Source: Schistosoma haematobium (Eukaryota; Platyhelminthes; Trematoda; Strigeidida; Schistosomatidae). Taken from it: a stretch of DNA of 64,000 bases. The stretch lies in contig NC_067196.1 in assembly GCF_000699445.3 (NCBI RefSeq), forward strand, positions 76,019,864-76,083,863, given 5' to 3'. This document shows positions 1 through 12,614 of this stretch, piece after piece. How positions within the stretch are numbered: position 1 is the stretch's first letter; each line of letters opens with the position of its first letter. The translations under genes were made by a program, and so were the position numbers. Below the pieces are notes generated by a model. It worked only from the letters and a program-made list of their open reading frames with translations. It did not search any database and had not been told where the DNA came from.

Positions 1-1199
1 GAATAGTGAATCAGTTACACTGTCCACCTAATGTTGATTTATGAATACAAGCCGGTTCCGTTTATAAAAACAAAATAAATTGAAGTCCCAAGACATTAAC
101 TATTTAATAATACTTCACGTTTATTTTCTGTTTGAATAAATTACAATTGATAATTAAGGTCAACTGAAGTAAACTTGGCAAACTGAACCATGTGTACTTT
201 TGTATGTTACCAATTTTATATATGAGTCACCAACATCATCAGTCTTATCAACAAACAGAAAAAGAAATGAATATAAAACTTAAGGTCATTTAAAATATTT
301 CAACGAATCTTTGTAAACATCTGGTTATGATAGAGGTTGGATACATGTGTATCTTGAATGTCAGTCTGTATGATTGAATGTGTTTGAAGACAAGCGTATT
401 TCAGTGATTTATACGTATGCGGGATAAGTTAACTTAACGCCATACAGAATAAAAACATCTGTAAAGAAATCTTTTCTGCTGGATTGGTCTTTATTATTGA
501 GTGTATGCATGTGTGTATTAAATTGTTTTAAGGTTTAATTCCGTAGACATTTCTAAACAAATCAAGTTTATGGTTATAATTTTTTTCTAAATAAGGTTAC
601 AGAGTATACTCGGTAAATGTAGAATCATTGGATTTCAACTAGTATTCACAGAACATCAATTTACATCAGTAATCAGTCATTATCTCAATATACATCTTGA
701 TTAAATCGATATTGTTACTACCATTAACAATACTAAATTATTCTCGGTTATACATTTCATAGCAAGTTCATATCCGATAAAAAAAAGCATATTGGAAAGT
801 GAAAAGACAGTAACAAATAAATACATAATCCAATAAAATTAATAAAAATTTCCAAGATACAGAAGATTATCGATAATAAGCCGTAGACCTAGGTTTCAAC
901 TCAGTTGGTATTTACAACCAAGGTGTATTTGCAATCACGAAAGGAGAACTGATGTTCATTATAGAATTCAAGCTGGCATCACTCAATGACACGGTGACTA
1001 CACCGCTGAATTTTTTACTTCCAGGTTAATCGCTTTTAAAAATGAGATTTCCTCACGCTAAATAAGCTTCAGGTTTTATTTATCATAGATTACCCTCAAT
1101 TAATGTTAGAACCAAGGACCACTGGACAATTGTTTCGTCCCAGTGTGCACAGGTGTATCTGAAGTGAAACGGTTGTCAACAATATGATTGGATGATCGT
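1..1199. other. AT-rich stretch, no gene seen
   Basis: Low-GC sequence with no long frame, no clear splice-bounded exon and no repeat I can name. Around 880-1,110 the base composition is less AT-biased, which may mark a very decayed repeat. Confidence 0.5.
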
Positions 1200-1458
1200 C
1201 AAGGTGGATCGCGAATTTATTAAACTTGAAATTTTAGCATTGGGCAACAACCCAGTTGTTCTAATAGGTAAGCATCTGTCGTGAAACATGACGACTTTAG
1301 GACAGATCCTTGAAGGACTCATCGGTGTGCACCATTGAGGAGCCCCATACTAGGACAAAGTAGCCATCCAATATCTCGTAGCTTTCAGTGGTATCTCAGC
1401 TGAAATTAATCTGTGACGAATACAACCCACAAATTAAACCAATCTCCACAAAGTCCCT
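1200..1458 (+). repeat. SINE family A copy (tRNA-like + hammerhead type), decayed
   Basis: The order of blocks matches the other family A copies: a tRNA-like region, then a hammerhead-like segment around 1,328-1,372, then the tail that ends in a run resembling ctccacaaaaccc. The hammerhead core is broken: the CUGA start has become UUGA, and the conserved G of GAAA is lost. It is inactive by inspection. Confidence 0.65.
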
Positions 1459-3630
1459 TCACCACTCAGCAGTAACCATTTTTACGTAGTCTAATTCAGT
1501 CGACACTTTTGAGTGGGCTTATTATGTCGTAATAAAATACTCATAAATTTAATGGTCGTAAATCTTAGATAAGAATTTATTGGATAAAGTTCGCATCGTT
1601 CACTCCATATTTTGTAATATCCGAAACTCCTTAAGTTAGAATTCATTCTAACTGGCGCATGTAAGGATGTGAAATATACTATTTAATTAATAAAGTAGTA
1701 AATAATGAATCAAGCAAACATGTGGAAAAGGAACTGATGTTGATCTGAAAATGCACTGACAACTCATGTGACTTATGACTATTAGTCAGTGTCACAAACA
1801 GAACGGCATACTGTCATGATACGATTTTCCTGTAATTTAAGAACGTCTCTTACATACAATAACTGATTGTATAGCTAAAAGTTTGTATTTTCAAAGTCTT
1901 AGATATATCCAGTGTTCTATAGATGTATTTAGGCTAAATAGTTCAAGAGTTAAATAATTGACTTCTAAGATCTTAGTTCGAAACATGATCCACTCATTAT
2001 GTTTGAAGCGGTCAAGTAAGTTCTAAGTACTTCAAAAAGTATATGTGATTAGCATAAATATTAATTACAATCATCTACTTCGTTACTGTGTTATCTAACA
2101 TACTTAAAAGACAAAAGCGTCAGTAATAGTGATGACGTTTTAAAACAGAATTTATAAATTTTCTAATTAATTAAAATGTTTGATTCAGTCAAGGGAAAAT
2201 TTTACGCAAAATAATGAAAAAACGACAATCGATTCACTTCAGATTTTAGGTCACTCACATAAGTAACTAATGAAATTTGGATAATCTAATAAGAAGACGA
2301 AGGTTAAGAGAGCCATATGATGGTCAAATAAAATCACACGACAGACAAATATCTTCTGCCATTGATAAACATTTGGTAATGGGTTGATATCCAGTAAAAC
2401 ATTTGTAGTGTAATATAAAAGTGTACAAGATCTTATACAAAGTTTATCGAAATCTTGGCTATAAGAAAACTGAACCCCCACCTTAAGTATTCAAAAATAT
2501 TTTGTTCTTACCTACCCGGGTAATACTTATTTACTACCCAGGGTGAAGTTCATATCGTTTTTTACACTGTGTACTTTATTATTATCTTTGTTTCGGCTTC
2601 TTAAGCATTATGTTTAGTTGACCTTTTATTTATGATGTCTTAACAAGTGTGTATGATCAGGTTGTTCGAAATGTCTTGAGGAAATATATACCACATAATT
2701 CTGATAACTTTCATCTGGTTTATATAAATATTGAAACTAAATAAACCAACATTAATCAACGTAAACGTGATCAACTGTGTAACTTAGCAAAAGTGTCAAT
2801 AAGAAAGAGAATACACATGAAAATAAAGAAACCTTCTGATAAAAAAACTGCTCACAGACATTTTCGTCAGATCATAAAAATCTGATATATTTCAAAAAAC
2901 ATTTCTGAATGTCTCATTTCTGTATTAATGCTTCGACTGATAACATTGTCTAGAGTGATAATAAGGCCCGTCAAGGTAGATTACTAAGTTTGAAACAACA
3001 CAATACCATATAAACCTTATTTGAGCTGTAAATAATTTAGACATTTCAACTACATTTAGTTTGACGGTGATTTCCATACAGTAGCTACACATTTTAATTG
3101 GTTTCTATTACATACACCTGTTGTGTAATATGATTTCTGAGTGTATATTTTTCAAAAACTTGCAATAAACATACGGTTCAAAATTTCATCGTCTAATTTT
3201 AATATAGATTTACATTTGTTTCGATTATCATTAAAATATATCCTAAATATAACTTTGAGTGGATACGTATATGATTATCAAAGGTAATTGGTAAAACTCT
3301 GTACAGCAATAAGCTGAGACGACATTTCCTATTTATTATTGGGATAGTACACCTTAAATTGAAAAGTCATTTAGCTCACTTGGTAATTGTTGACAACATA
3401 ACTAGAAACTTGACAGGGATGTCCAGAGAACTACATAATTTCAAAATGAATATACTTGAACTTACTACCTCTTAAATATATGATCACTTTTTACAGGTAA
3501 CTAACATTAGGACAATATCGAATCCAGTCTTACAATTAATAATAGGGGCTACACTTATTGCATGAATGTCAACAATATTTCCTTATAAAACACTAATGAC
3601 TACAATCTTTGGAATAGAAAGTCTAGAATA
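1459..3630. other. AT-rich stretch, no gene seen
   Basis: Mostly AT-rich sequence with short open frames in every phase, as expected by chance. I recognise no repeat or exon here. Confidence 0.45.
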
Positions 3631-4155
3631 TGTGGCGCCCGTAATTTCGTCGTCATTTAGATCGAACGACGTTGTCGAAAGGGCTCTCCACTTTAGTGGC
3701 CCGAGTTCTGATTCCAAGGTGATTGCAATGATGATTGTTGTTGAAATATATATGTCACCTATCCTCGTATATAATCATCGATTTAAATCATGGTAGTCAA
3801 TAACGGGATTAAATAAGTCGCATAACGAGAATGGACTTGTAAATACATATATTCTGTATATAAAGTGAATGGAATAGAACGAAGTGAGACGACGCGCAGT
3901 GCAGATGGCTGGTAAGCCAACTCCCATTTAACCAACCCTTAATCAACATTTATAGGCACACAGAAATAAGTTACAGACATGTGATGAGTAATGGGATAAG
4001 AAGTATACACACACCTACGCGCTCATATGAAAACAGTTAAGATTGATAAGCGAATAAATAACAAGGTTAGAATGTAACTCGAGTAGAATGAATAGAATGG
4101 GCTGTCCGAAAGCTAGAATAAGGTATATGGGGTTAACATAATAACCGACACTACA
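3631..4155 (+). mobile_element. candidate solo LTR
   Basis: The segment starts with TGTGGCGCCCG and ends with GACACTACA, giving the TG...CA ends of an LTR. It is flanked by a 4-bp direct repeat aata (3,627-3,630 and 4,156-4,159). Its start is GC-richer than the surroundings, and a TATATAAA box lies at about 3,858-3,866. A second possible end, also ACTACA followed by aata, lies at 4,209, so the right border is uncertain. No gag or pol frame is adjacent, so if it is an LTR it is a solo one. The strand follows the TATA box and is an inference. Confidence 0.4.
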
Positions 4156-4259
4156 AATATCCTACTGTGGAAACTTATAGCTGAAAGTATCTGAGAGAAG
4201 AACACTACAAATACATTACAAATAATGATAATTTTTTACTGGTTATCGTTTTTAAAGAG

Positions 4260-4370
4260 GTGTTTTATGAAACAGGGTTGCTGACCCTACCCCCCAAACG
4301 GTTCTGCTTTGCTGGGACCTGAGATTGACAGTAATCATAGAGGCGGTGCTGATGGAATCATTAACAATAA
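4260..4370. repeat. GC-richer block, unidentified repeat remnant
   Basis: A short island with a C-run and much higher GC than its flanks lies just downstream of the candidate LTR. It has no open frame of note. It may belong to the same element as the LTR. Confidence 0.25.
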
Positions 4371-5440
4371 TAGATCTAATTAAAGTTTTGGACTAACCAG
4401 ATTCAAAAAGTCTAAAAGACACAACGATAACTTGATTATACTCAAAAAAACGTTGTCACTCTAATCAAATAAACATATACCGATTACTCCATTATCGTTT
4501 TTAAAAAACAGTAGAATTTGCTTGCTTGTTTGTCTTATCATTTTATTCAATATGCCTTAAAATGAGTTTTTTTCTTTTGCACCGTGATTATTGATTGAAA
4601 TGGTTTCATGACACTTATGTTTATAAACTAGATTTCGGTGATACATATATATTGTATGCGTGGATCTGATAAAAATACATATATGTCGTCAATTACTTTG
4701 TATAATAAATAGGTTAAGTAACAAGTAAAGAATAATCTTATCTGCTCTTTTAATCAATTAATATTTTTGATTGTCTAACGAATTCAATGACCAACAACCA
4801 GTTTGCTGCGTTAAGATTTCTACTTGAAGTAACCACTGATGATAGTAACCACAATAACATTTTCACAATTAAATTATCCTACTCAAAAAGATACAATGCC
4901 AAAAATCTAGAAATATCATCTTAGGAAATTCATTTCACTGGTTAGTCAATATTAACTAAATCATGCAACTTATATGGATTCTAACTATATTCTCATCTTT
5001 TTATTAGGATGGAATAAGTTTCATGCATTAATGGACAAAGTTAAAAACACATTAAAACTGTGTGTATATGATGGGGGATTGTGCGAATATTTCCATGAAA
5101 ACATTTTTTACTAAATTCATCAGTTTACGGACAATATATCAAATTGTCTGTATGTGTACGTTTGGCTGAGCACCATACTTTCAATCACAGTGATAGATTC
5201 TAATTGTGATTTAGTATACTTATGCATATACTTACCCTTAAAACAATTATAAAATTAAATGGAACAAGGACTGTTTTTCTTTCCATTGTATTTTTTAAAA
5301 TAATTATCGGATATTCAGTTCATGATAATCATTCGAACTAAAAATTAGTAATAGTAATTACTATAACAGAAAATGTTACATGGAAACAGATGGAATGAGA
5401 CATATTCAAATATATTAAATAAAAATGAAAATGGTCTCCA
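4371..5440. other. AT-rich stretch with one weak exon-like frame
   Basis: Nothing certain. A pyrimidine-rich acceptor ending at 5,007 is followed by 35 open codons to a stop at about 5,114, with a helical lysine-rich start. There is no donor and no recognisable domain, so this may be chance. Confidence 0.3.
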
Positions 5441-5545
5441 CAAAGCCTTCATATTCTGAAATCGATCCCTGGTGGGGTCGTAGATGTGCACTGTTGAGTC
5501 CCATACTAGAATGGAACAGCTATCCTGTGTTTCCTGGTTATTAAA
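5440..5545 (+). repeat. SINE family A fragment
   Basis: It retains the sequence around the hammerhead segment (a block like gtgcactgttgagtcccata) and the following block ending in a form of cttccaggtt. The tRNA-like head is missing and the core is broken. Confidence 0.55.
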
Positions 5546-5734
5546 GGTTTTCTTACCATAATATATGATGCGAAACCTCATAAATTCTGTACAAACGCCA
5601 GTACTTACATGTAAAACTTGTACATTATGAAGGTAAAAAGGTAAAAACTTGAAATTACTCTCATAATGTTACGGAATATTATGTCGTCATTCGAAAGGAG
5701 CAAAATTATTACGTTTTGATAACCTTGTTTAAAT

Positions 5735-5995
5735 TTTGGTCATTATCTGTTAGTATATGCGCATTCTGTGCGAGTTGCCCGAATAATGACTATTTTTCAC
5801 AGATGCTTATATAAAATAGGAGTGTTTTAGTAATGGATCTCAAGACGTCTATTTAATCATATTTGGGAGTCATTGGCTGAATGTACCTGGTGTTAGCAAC
5901 AACAGTAGGATCAAGGTTTTCCTGACTGACGAGTCAAACACGGGACGAAGCGCTCCTCTTGGATTCCACTGCTATCTACATATCCACCAATCTAT
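5735..5995 (+). repeat. SINE family B (Smα-like) pieces
   Basis: At 5,735-5,790 there is a copy of the family B head block. At 5,921-5,995 on the plus strand lies the hammerhead segment, with CUGACGA kept, a short stem II and a GGACGAAG in place of GGACGAAA, followed by the conserved ggattccactgctatc end. The cleavage triplet is lost, so it is a decayed ribozyme. Confidence 0.6.
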
Positions 5996-5999
5996 ATTA

Positions 6000-7555
6000 T
6001 ACATAGTTTAGGAAGAAAATCTTGTTTATAGGTATTGTCTTATATCAGTAGGAATTTGGAGAGGGTTAGTTTTTAACGTAAAGAAAAATGACTTTATGTG
6101 TAGACTACTCATCACTAGTTTGAACCCAGATTTATTTGCACAAACCAAGTGATATGATGCAGATTAGAATCCAACTAATAGTAACGGATTGATTAGCTTT
6201 ACCGATTTAATTTTGTTTTCGTATATTTGAGGGGGTGTGTGTGGATTATCATGTCTCATGTGTAAATAATGTCTACGATCAATAACTTGAACACAATTCA
6301 TTTTACATATTTTTACTTTGCACCATTCAGTGAAGATACTTTTAGAAAACAGTAACAGAAACTAATTTACTCGGTATATATTGATATAGCAACGGTATCA
6401 AACTGAAATAAACAAGAAGGGTCGTACAAATATTGAATAAAGTAGTAAAAATGTATCCAATACATTAAAATAAAACTCATTCATAAGATACTAAATAAGA
6501 ACTTTCGTTTAAATTTGAACGAATATTTTCACAATATTTGGGCGCCGAGTTAATATGAGACATTAAAGAGGAAGAATGTATTTGTAAAATCTCAGCGAAA
6601 GAATTTGAAGTAAATCCAACATTTCACCTGGCAATCTGGTCCAAGCCGTTTGAAGGAAAATATCATGGAAATACATAATTAAATCATATACTTAAACACT
6701 TAATTACAAATGAGTGGTGAATAGACAGCCAAGTCAATAATAATATATCATACAAGATATAAACAACATTTAATCATACTTATACAATCTATTGTGATTT
6801 GACAGAAATATACATAACAAATAAAATAATAATATCATTCATTCACTATAACCTGTACATTATTTAATAATATGATAGTATATCCAACTGTCTACACACA
6901 TTCAACAGTATTTCATTCAGTTTTCTTTATGTTACTTAACCAAAGTTTATGATATCCTTTATTGATTGATCTATATCTAAGACTCAATTATCCAGCTATA
7001 TGCATGATTGTTGTACAAATGATGTATTATTATCGATTAGATTTGATAATCATTTGTAGAAAACATTCATTCAAGTCACGTTACTTTACTTTTTTGTTTA
7101 CATTCATAGATAATGATGTTTATTATGTGTTCTCAAAATCTAGAGTTTGTTTTTGTTGTTCTGATCTTATTAAAATTATCGGGCTGTATTTGATCAAAAG
7201 TAAATGGATCTGAAAAATAATGATTTCTAAAAAAAGAAGTCATATTTACTTCATTTAGTGATTCCATCGACTTTTATTATAATTATAGCCTAAAGATTTC
7301 AGTAGATAATCCGTAAATCATAAAACTTTATATTAACTTCATACAATACATTTAATTTGTTAGGGTTGATATCTAATACTAAGAATTGCGATTCATCAGT
7401 TTCTTTATGCAGATGTATATCACGAGTAGATTGACTTAGTCTTGCCGTTAAGCCACAATATTTTTATTAAAGATGAATAGTGGTATCCCAGCGTTAACGC
7501 CCACTGCTAGCTATTATTCAGCTTTACTCAAAACTGCCAATCAGTTAAAGTACTA
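6000..7555. other. AT-rich stretch, no gene seen
   Basis: Low-complexity AT-rich DNA. A small island at 6,540-6,660 has more balanced composition and may be an old repeat. The open frames here are short and unsupported. Confidence 0.4.
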
Positions 7556-7559
7556 AGAC

Positions 7560-7955
7560 CTACTTACTTACTCCTGTAACGTCTCATTGAGGATCATAGG
7601 CCACCCACTAGCATTTTCCATCCAACTCTATCCTGAACAATTATTTCCATTTCTTTCCAGTTGCTATTCATTCTTTAGGTATCTCCCTCCAATTTCTAAT
7701 GTAATGTTTTCCTCAGTATGTCACTTTTCACCTTCCGTTCAGGATTCGAAGTATGGGGTTGTCTTGTGATTCAGTTTGATCATTTCCATAATATATGGCC
7801 TATCCACCTTCGACATCTCCTAATTTACTCTCCAAATGGAAGTTAATTTGTTCTCTCCCATAATAAATTGTTGCTGAAGGTATCCGACCAACGAACACTG
7901 AGTATCTTACGTAGACGAATGTTATTATAAATGTTTTTATTTACTTTCGGAATGA
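7560..7955 (-). mobile_element. SR2/RTE-type LINE 3' fragment
   Basis: Read on the minus strand this is the last part of an SR2-like reverse-transcriptase reading frame (WERTN..., WIGHTL..., GRPKNTL... region), broken by many changes. The minus-strand 3' end is the (TAAG)n tail, seen here as tacttactta at 7,561-7,570. It is 5'-truncated near 7,955. It is very similar in layout to the copies at 53,386 and 59,866. Confidence 0.7.
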
Positions 7956-8159
7956 ATCTCTTTACATTACCAAATCCGGTTAAAAAAAGTGTGAATCAGT
8001 AGAAATAAGATAATTGTTTTATCTATTTCTGAATCTTTTCAAGGTTTTATGAGAATTCATGAATGACTGTTGTGAGACATTTATCTACCACAAAAGTTGG
8101 GCGATATCGTGAGCTGATGGAATTTAAACATTAACACTCATGAAAACAAGCTCAAAAGC

Positions 8160-8300
8160 TTAGAGTTTGAGTGTTGGTTTAAGAGACTGTTGGTCACGAG
8201 TCAGATTCCCAGATACGGGATTGTGAGTTCCTACTGTCGATGACTCCCATACTAGGACGAAACCCCTATCCAACACTTCCAGGTCTTCATTGGTAGTTTA
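8160..8300 (+). repeat. SINE family A copy, decayed
   Basis: It contains the tRNA-like region with a mutated B box, the gactcccatactaggacgaaac hammerhead-side block (8,245-8,267) and the ccaacacttccaggt block. The core reads UCGAUGA instead of CUGANGA, so it is inactive. It runs into a (TA)n tract. Confidence 0.65.

Positions 8301-8304
<4 letters not shown>

Positions 8305-8337
<33 letters not shown>
8305..8337. repeat. (TA)n microsatellite
   Basis: A 33-bp uninterrupted TA run at the 3' end of a SINE copy. Confidence 0.95.
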
Positions 8338-8339
<2 letters not shown>

Positions 8340-8589
8340 TGTTTTAAATTTTGAAAACTGTAATGTTATTCAGTTTGCGAACTATGAAACTCAACGCTTT
8401 CCACAAATCCCATATAGGTATGATAATTATTTGTTGAGAAGAAAGACGTGATCAGTGGGGTTCAACCTTGTCGAGTTTAAGCGAGTTAGCTTTTCGTAGT
8501 ATTGGAATATGGTTGAGAAGTATCAGAAGTTGGAAGTGCAAATCACTGGATACCGATAAAACACCCTAAAGATTCATCACTCATAGTGT

Positions 8590-8690
8590 GATCTGAAGTT
8601 TCCTCATTCGACCCCTTATTGGGTCATGGATGGTTACTGCAGAAAAGTTATATACTAAAAGGAAACAGTTGGCAGTGCTTCCTCATTCTT
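8590..8690 (+). repeat. SINE family A fragment, strongly decayed
   Basis: The order of B-box-like, hammerhead-like and gcagtgcttcc blocks is still visible, but the core is gone. Confidence 0.45.
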
Positions 8691-9029
8691 AACAGATATC
8701 TAACTTAGGTAAGTCCGTAGAATGAACAATAAAGTAATACTACATAAATTCATGATTAAAAATTCACTTTTTCTCCGATGATTTGTTTGATTATTGAGGT
8801 CAAAAATATCTATTAGACTTTTGAAATATTCAGTTTGATCGGAATTAGAGGTGATCAATATTGAATGTTTTAAGGACCGATATATGTCCAATATTCGCTT
8901 TTTTATTGACTGATTGACAATGATTTTGAGATTACTTACAAACTAGAAAGTATTGAGTTTTGATTGAATACTTCTTTTAATCCCACTTACCTCAATGAAT
9001 TCAGAACACCACGCCTTCACCCATATACA

Positions 9030-9200
9030 CACTTAATTGGGCCTGTTACTCTTATTAGTACAAAAGCCTTCTTTCCAAGTTTATTACATGATGTTGATAT
9101 TCGTCTCCAAATCCCAACATCTTATGTTCTCTATCCTGCTTTTCCTTTCGCTTGAAGATTCAAAGTTTGGCTTTGCCTGTTTATGCAGTTTGATGGCTTA
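9030..9200 (-). mobile_element. ancient SR2-type LINE fragment
   Basis: On the plus strand the block after 9,035 resembles the reversed 3' end of SR2 (gggcctgttactc..., then the ttcctttcgcttgaagattc region that matches the [17 protein letters not shown] stretch). It is much diverged and there is no open frame. Confidence 0.4.
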
Positions 9201-9239
9201 CAAAACATGTTACATGCACATATACATACACAAATAACA

Positions 9240-10511
9240 ACCAATACATCAATTACAAATTTGTCGAGAAATTAGAACACATAAAATGATATCATCTCAT
9301 ATCATAACATGATGTTTCATTTTTACATCTTATTGTATTTTTTTTAAAAAGTGGTTTATTATGACAATTAAATTGTATGTAATTCTGAAAATACACGTGT
9401 ATCACTTCGCAATACCTGCAAAATGTAAGTGATTTAATACAGTGAGTGATTAAAATACTTCATATTTCAATATATATATATATCCTTGAGTACTCATATA
9501 CAAGCGAATGTATTTTCGAAAATGTTAGCATTTTGATAAGTTCTCAAATCTTTGAATGAATGACTGTCAAAGATTATTAGAAATGAAGCGATTTAACTTT
9601 TGATGTTGGTGATGACAAAGACGTATATTTGAATTGTTAACATAGTTAACAGAATACAATTCGGTTAACTGGTAACATCTGACGCATGTTCACTTACTAA
9701 GATCAACTCGTGCCAAAAGACAAAATTACCAAGAAGTGCAGAATAGATTTTTCTTCTAGTATAATAATGATAATTAGGGAAACTATTATATATAAAACAT
9801 TTTGATGAAAAGTCATGATCTGAAGACACTGTTTTCCTAGATCATCCACCTACACATGCACATACTAATGAAATTCACACTTATCTGTCAGGAAATATTC
9901 CTTCTCTATTGTATCAAAGGTGTACTATCAAGTTATTGAATTTAGTCTGTTAGTTTATACTAGAAGTAATAAGTGTATCTTCATGAATTCAACTAGGTGA
10001 ATACATTGTCCAGTAAAAACGATAACAACAATACTGGTACTACCAGTACCATAATAATAATAATGTGTCCATGTCGTGTGGAATTTGAGGACAATATATA
10101 TAATACACTAGTTTCAACATCAAAACTCATTGAACATCCTTGATCACTCGACTGCTACATGAAAATATTCTACAAAATATACACTATGCACATGACAGTC
10201 TTAAAGTCAGTAGCTATACGTCCCATAGTGAAGTTTACTCACTGACTTGAAATAGTTTCCAAGTTGACATCAATTCATGGTGAATATATCCATTAAATAC
10301 TATTGATTCATAGATTTAGTCACATAACCAACTTAATTGGTAAAATGCGATAGCGTTTATCCTTGAATGTAAGAAATATCGCTTAATAAAAATAATCAAA
10401 TAGTCTGAGGTTATCCGGGAAATTTAAATGTGACATTACAGAAACTTTCACATAATGATAACCATGGCTAACTCTCTCAAGTAAGATTTGATTTACAGTA
10501 TATATCATGCT
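9240..10511. other. AT-rich stretch, no gene seen
   Basis: AT-rich sequence, with a short TA run near 9,471-9,483 and an (AAT)-like patch near 10,050. I see no gene or named repeat. Confidence 0.45.
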
Positions 10512-10523
10512 TTCTTCTCTAGG

Positions 10524-10822
10524 ACTAGTAACCTACGAATATAATCTACTCTTACTGGCTACATTTCACTGCCATAAAGTAGGACGGAACGAACTGCTGC
10601 GCAGTAAACCCGTCCTTTAGTTGGTAAACGGATATCTCGCCTATGCCATAAATGATGCAAGTTGGCAAAAGCTAGTCGAGCCAACTTGCATCATTTATGG
10701 CATAGGCGAGATATCCGTTTACCAACCAAAGGACGGGTTTACTGCGCAGCAGTTCGTTCCGTCCTACTTTATGGCAGTGAAATGTAGCCAGTAAGAGTAG
10801 ATTATATTCGTAGGCTACTAGT
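10524..10822. repeat. inverted repeat, 143-bp arms, 13-bp loop
   Basis: The arms 10,524-10,666 and 10,680-10,822 are reverse complements with only two mismatches by eye. Both arms encode the same LINE protein segment and share the same in-frame TAG (10,785-10,787 in the sense arm). The outer end overlaps the target-site duplication by four bases (acta). Confidence 0.97.
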
Positions 10823-11242
10823 ATTTGATCATAGGTGTCTTCGAAGCGTTGCTCGTATATCCTGGGACCATCGATTGAGTAATGCAGTTGTTAGGAAATG
10901 GTACTAGGTAAGGATGGCAAATCAATTGATGAAGTAGTGAAACTTCATCAGTTGAGATGGCTGGGACACGTGTTACGTATGCCCAACCACCGACTGCCTC
11001 GACGTGCTATGTTCAGTGGTATAGGAGTAGGTTGGAAGAAAGCTAGAGGCGGCCAAACCAAAACATGGCACAAGTCCATGAAGTCACTGACAAGTGCACT
11101 GAGTCATGTTGGTAGGTGTAGACTACCTGGTTGGGGACCGCGAGATGATAGCAACCGATGGTTAGAGACCCTGAATGACATGGCTCAAAATCGTTTGCAA
11201 TGGCGCAGGTGCATCCACTCTCTGTGTTCTCCCAAATCCTAA
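10680..11242 (+). pseudogene. RTE-like LINE C-terminal reverse-transcriptase/tail coding remnant
   Basis: Conceptual translation from the sense arm gives a block with VLLYGSE, which in RTE-type LINE proteins lies after the catalytic palm. It then continues through RRLLVFDHRCLRS to VLGKDGKSIDEVV, RWLGHVLRMP, GWKKARGGQTKTWH and QWRRCIHSL. Two lesions interrupt it: a TGG-to-TAG change at 10,785-10,787, and a one-base loss near 10,895 after which the frame from 10,898 stays open to 11,242 (114 codons). The endonuclease and catalytic reverse-transcriptase motifs are absent because the element is 5'-truncated. It cannot make an active enzyme. The identity as a LINE is firm; the exact family name is not claimed. 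Confidence 0.8.
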
Positions 11243-11477
11243 TCTTCTGAATTCTTCATGTCCCTTTTTTTCCTCTTTCCAAATTTATTTCACTGGATTA
11301 TACTCTTTAAATAACATCTCCAAACCCTAATCTTCCCGATTACTGCTTGTACTCTTACTACCTCTAACACTACGGTATTGAATCGACAACTGCATCTCTG
11401 TGTTAATGTGGTATGACAACTTGAACTGACGTACGTACGTTCTACGTCGGTGATGAGTGACTTCTTCTCTAGGACTA

Positions 11478-12614
11478 TGTGAAATCCACTGTATAGTTGT
11501 TCACTAATCAACAAAGAATCACGATTACGTCAAAAGAGATAATTTATGGGGTTAGAGTGTTATACCACCAAGTGACTATTGAACATCCAAGTCACTTCAA
11601 AGTCACGGCGCCTTTATCAAAATAGGTTTATGAATTAGTGTTTGGAATCGGGATAAGGAGTTATCGTTAACTAACACCTCTATAATGCAAGCATCCCATA
11701 CTGGATTCTTAAGTCACAGTCTTAAGTGTATTAAGCAATTTACCAATCATTACCGTCCTTTGGATTAGCTTAACGAGTTAGTATCTCATGATTATTCAGT
11801 AGCATAGATCAGATTTACTACTGAGTACCTGATTTAATGATAAACTGATTGAAAAATGAATTGATAACTAAGAATAAAACAAAGAAGTTACATGATGTTA
11901 CTTGACTTTTCAATGGTTCACAAATTGCTCTTAGTCCATGCGAAGAACTATTGTCGTAAAATGATAATATCCATCGTCTTGTCAACTCCTAATATCTAGC
12001 TATTTCTTGTTATAATAACTATCGCTACTTTCGAATATCATCATTTGATTTCTAATTTTAGATAATTCTATATGATATAAGTTTAATGCAACTAAAAAAT
12101 TATGACGCAATACAACCTGCGACACACGTATGTTGTAGCAGATTAGAAAAACGATGATTCAATCATACATAAACTGTATAAATTTGTGTACAGTTGCATA
12201 CATTATGGTATTATGACGTTTCGAATGCACACATATATAGTTATGGATTGGTGAAATTAGGTAGTTGGACAGACACGTAGAAGGATGTCAGGATCTGAGG
12301 GAAATCGTTATAAATCGCAAGTGATTTTTTATTGACATCAGTGTTTGTTTTCTAGTTCATATATCCTCTAGTTTTATGAGAATAATTATATGTATATGCC
12401 AAGCCTTCCTAAAACGTTTTACGTCATACACAGAACTGCCTTAGTTTGACTTTCCCGATTGGTCTTCTTTATTGATTATTTATATATTTTACTTTATCCA
12501 TATATTTTTCTCCTATTTAGATTTCCACTAGGTTGTATGTTCTTGTAAATTATTAATACCGATTACAGACGGAATGTTTGTAAATGATTCTATTTTCTTC
12601 TTGATATTTTCCAG
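11478..12614. other. AT-rich stretch, no gene seen
   Basis: The sequence continues the pre-insertion target. No repeat or gene is recognised. A pyrimidine-rich acceptor-like tract near 12,515-12,529 has no convincing exon after it. Confidence 0.4.

Larger units (their letters stand above)
10512..11477 (+). mobile_element. 5'-truncated RTE-like LINE insertion with inverted 5' end and 16-bp TSD
   Basis: The 16-bp sequence ttcttctctaggacta occurs exactly at 10,512-10,527 and 11,462-11,477, which marks a target-site duplication. Between them lies about 0.93 kb of LINE. It comprises a 143-bp inverted copy of internal coding sequence (10,524-10,666), a 13-bp spacer, the same sequence in sense orientation (10,680-10,822), the C-terminal coding part (to 11,242) and a 3' untranslated region of about 220 bp ending in a TGA-rich tail. 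A second 3' end of the same family lies at 54,130-54,320. The family assignment to the RTE group rests on the LLYGSE block and the C-terminal RWLGHVLRMP block, and is from recollection. Confidence 0.85.
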
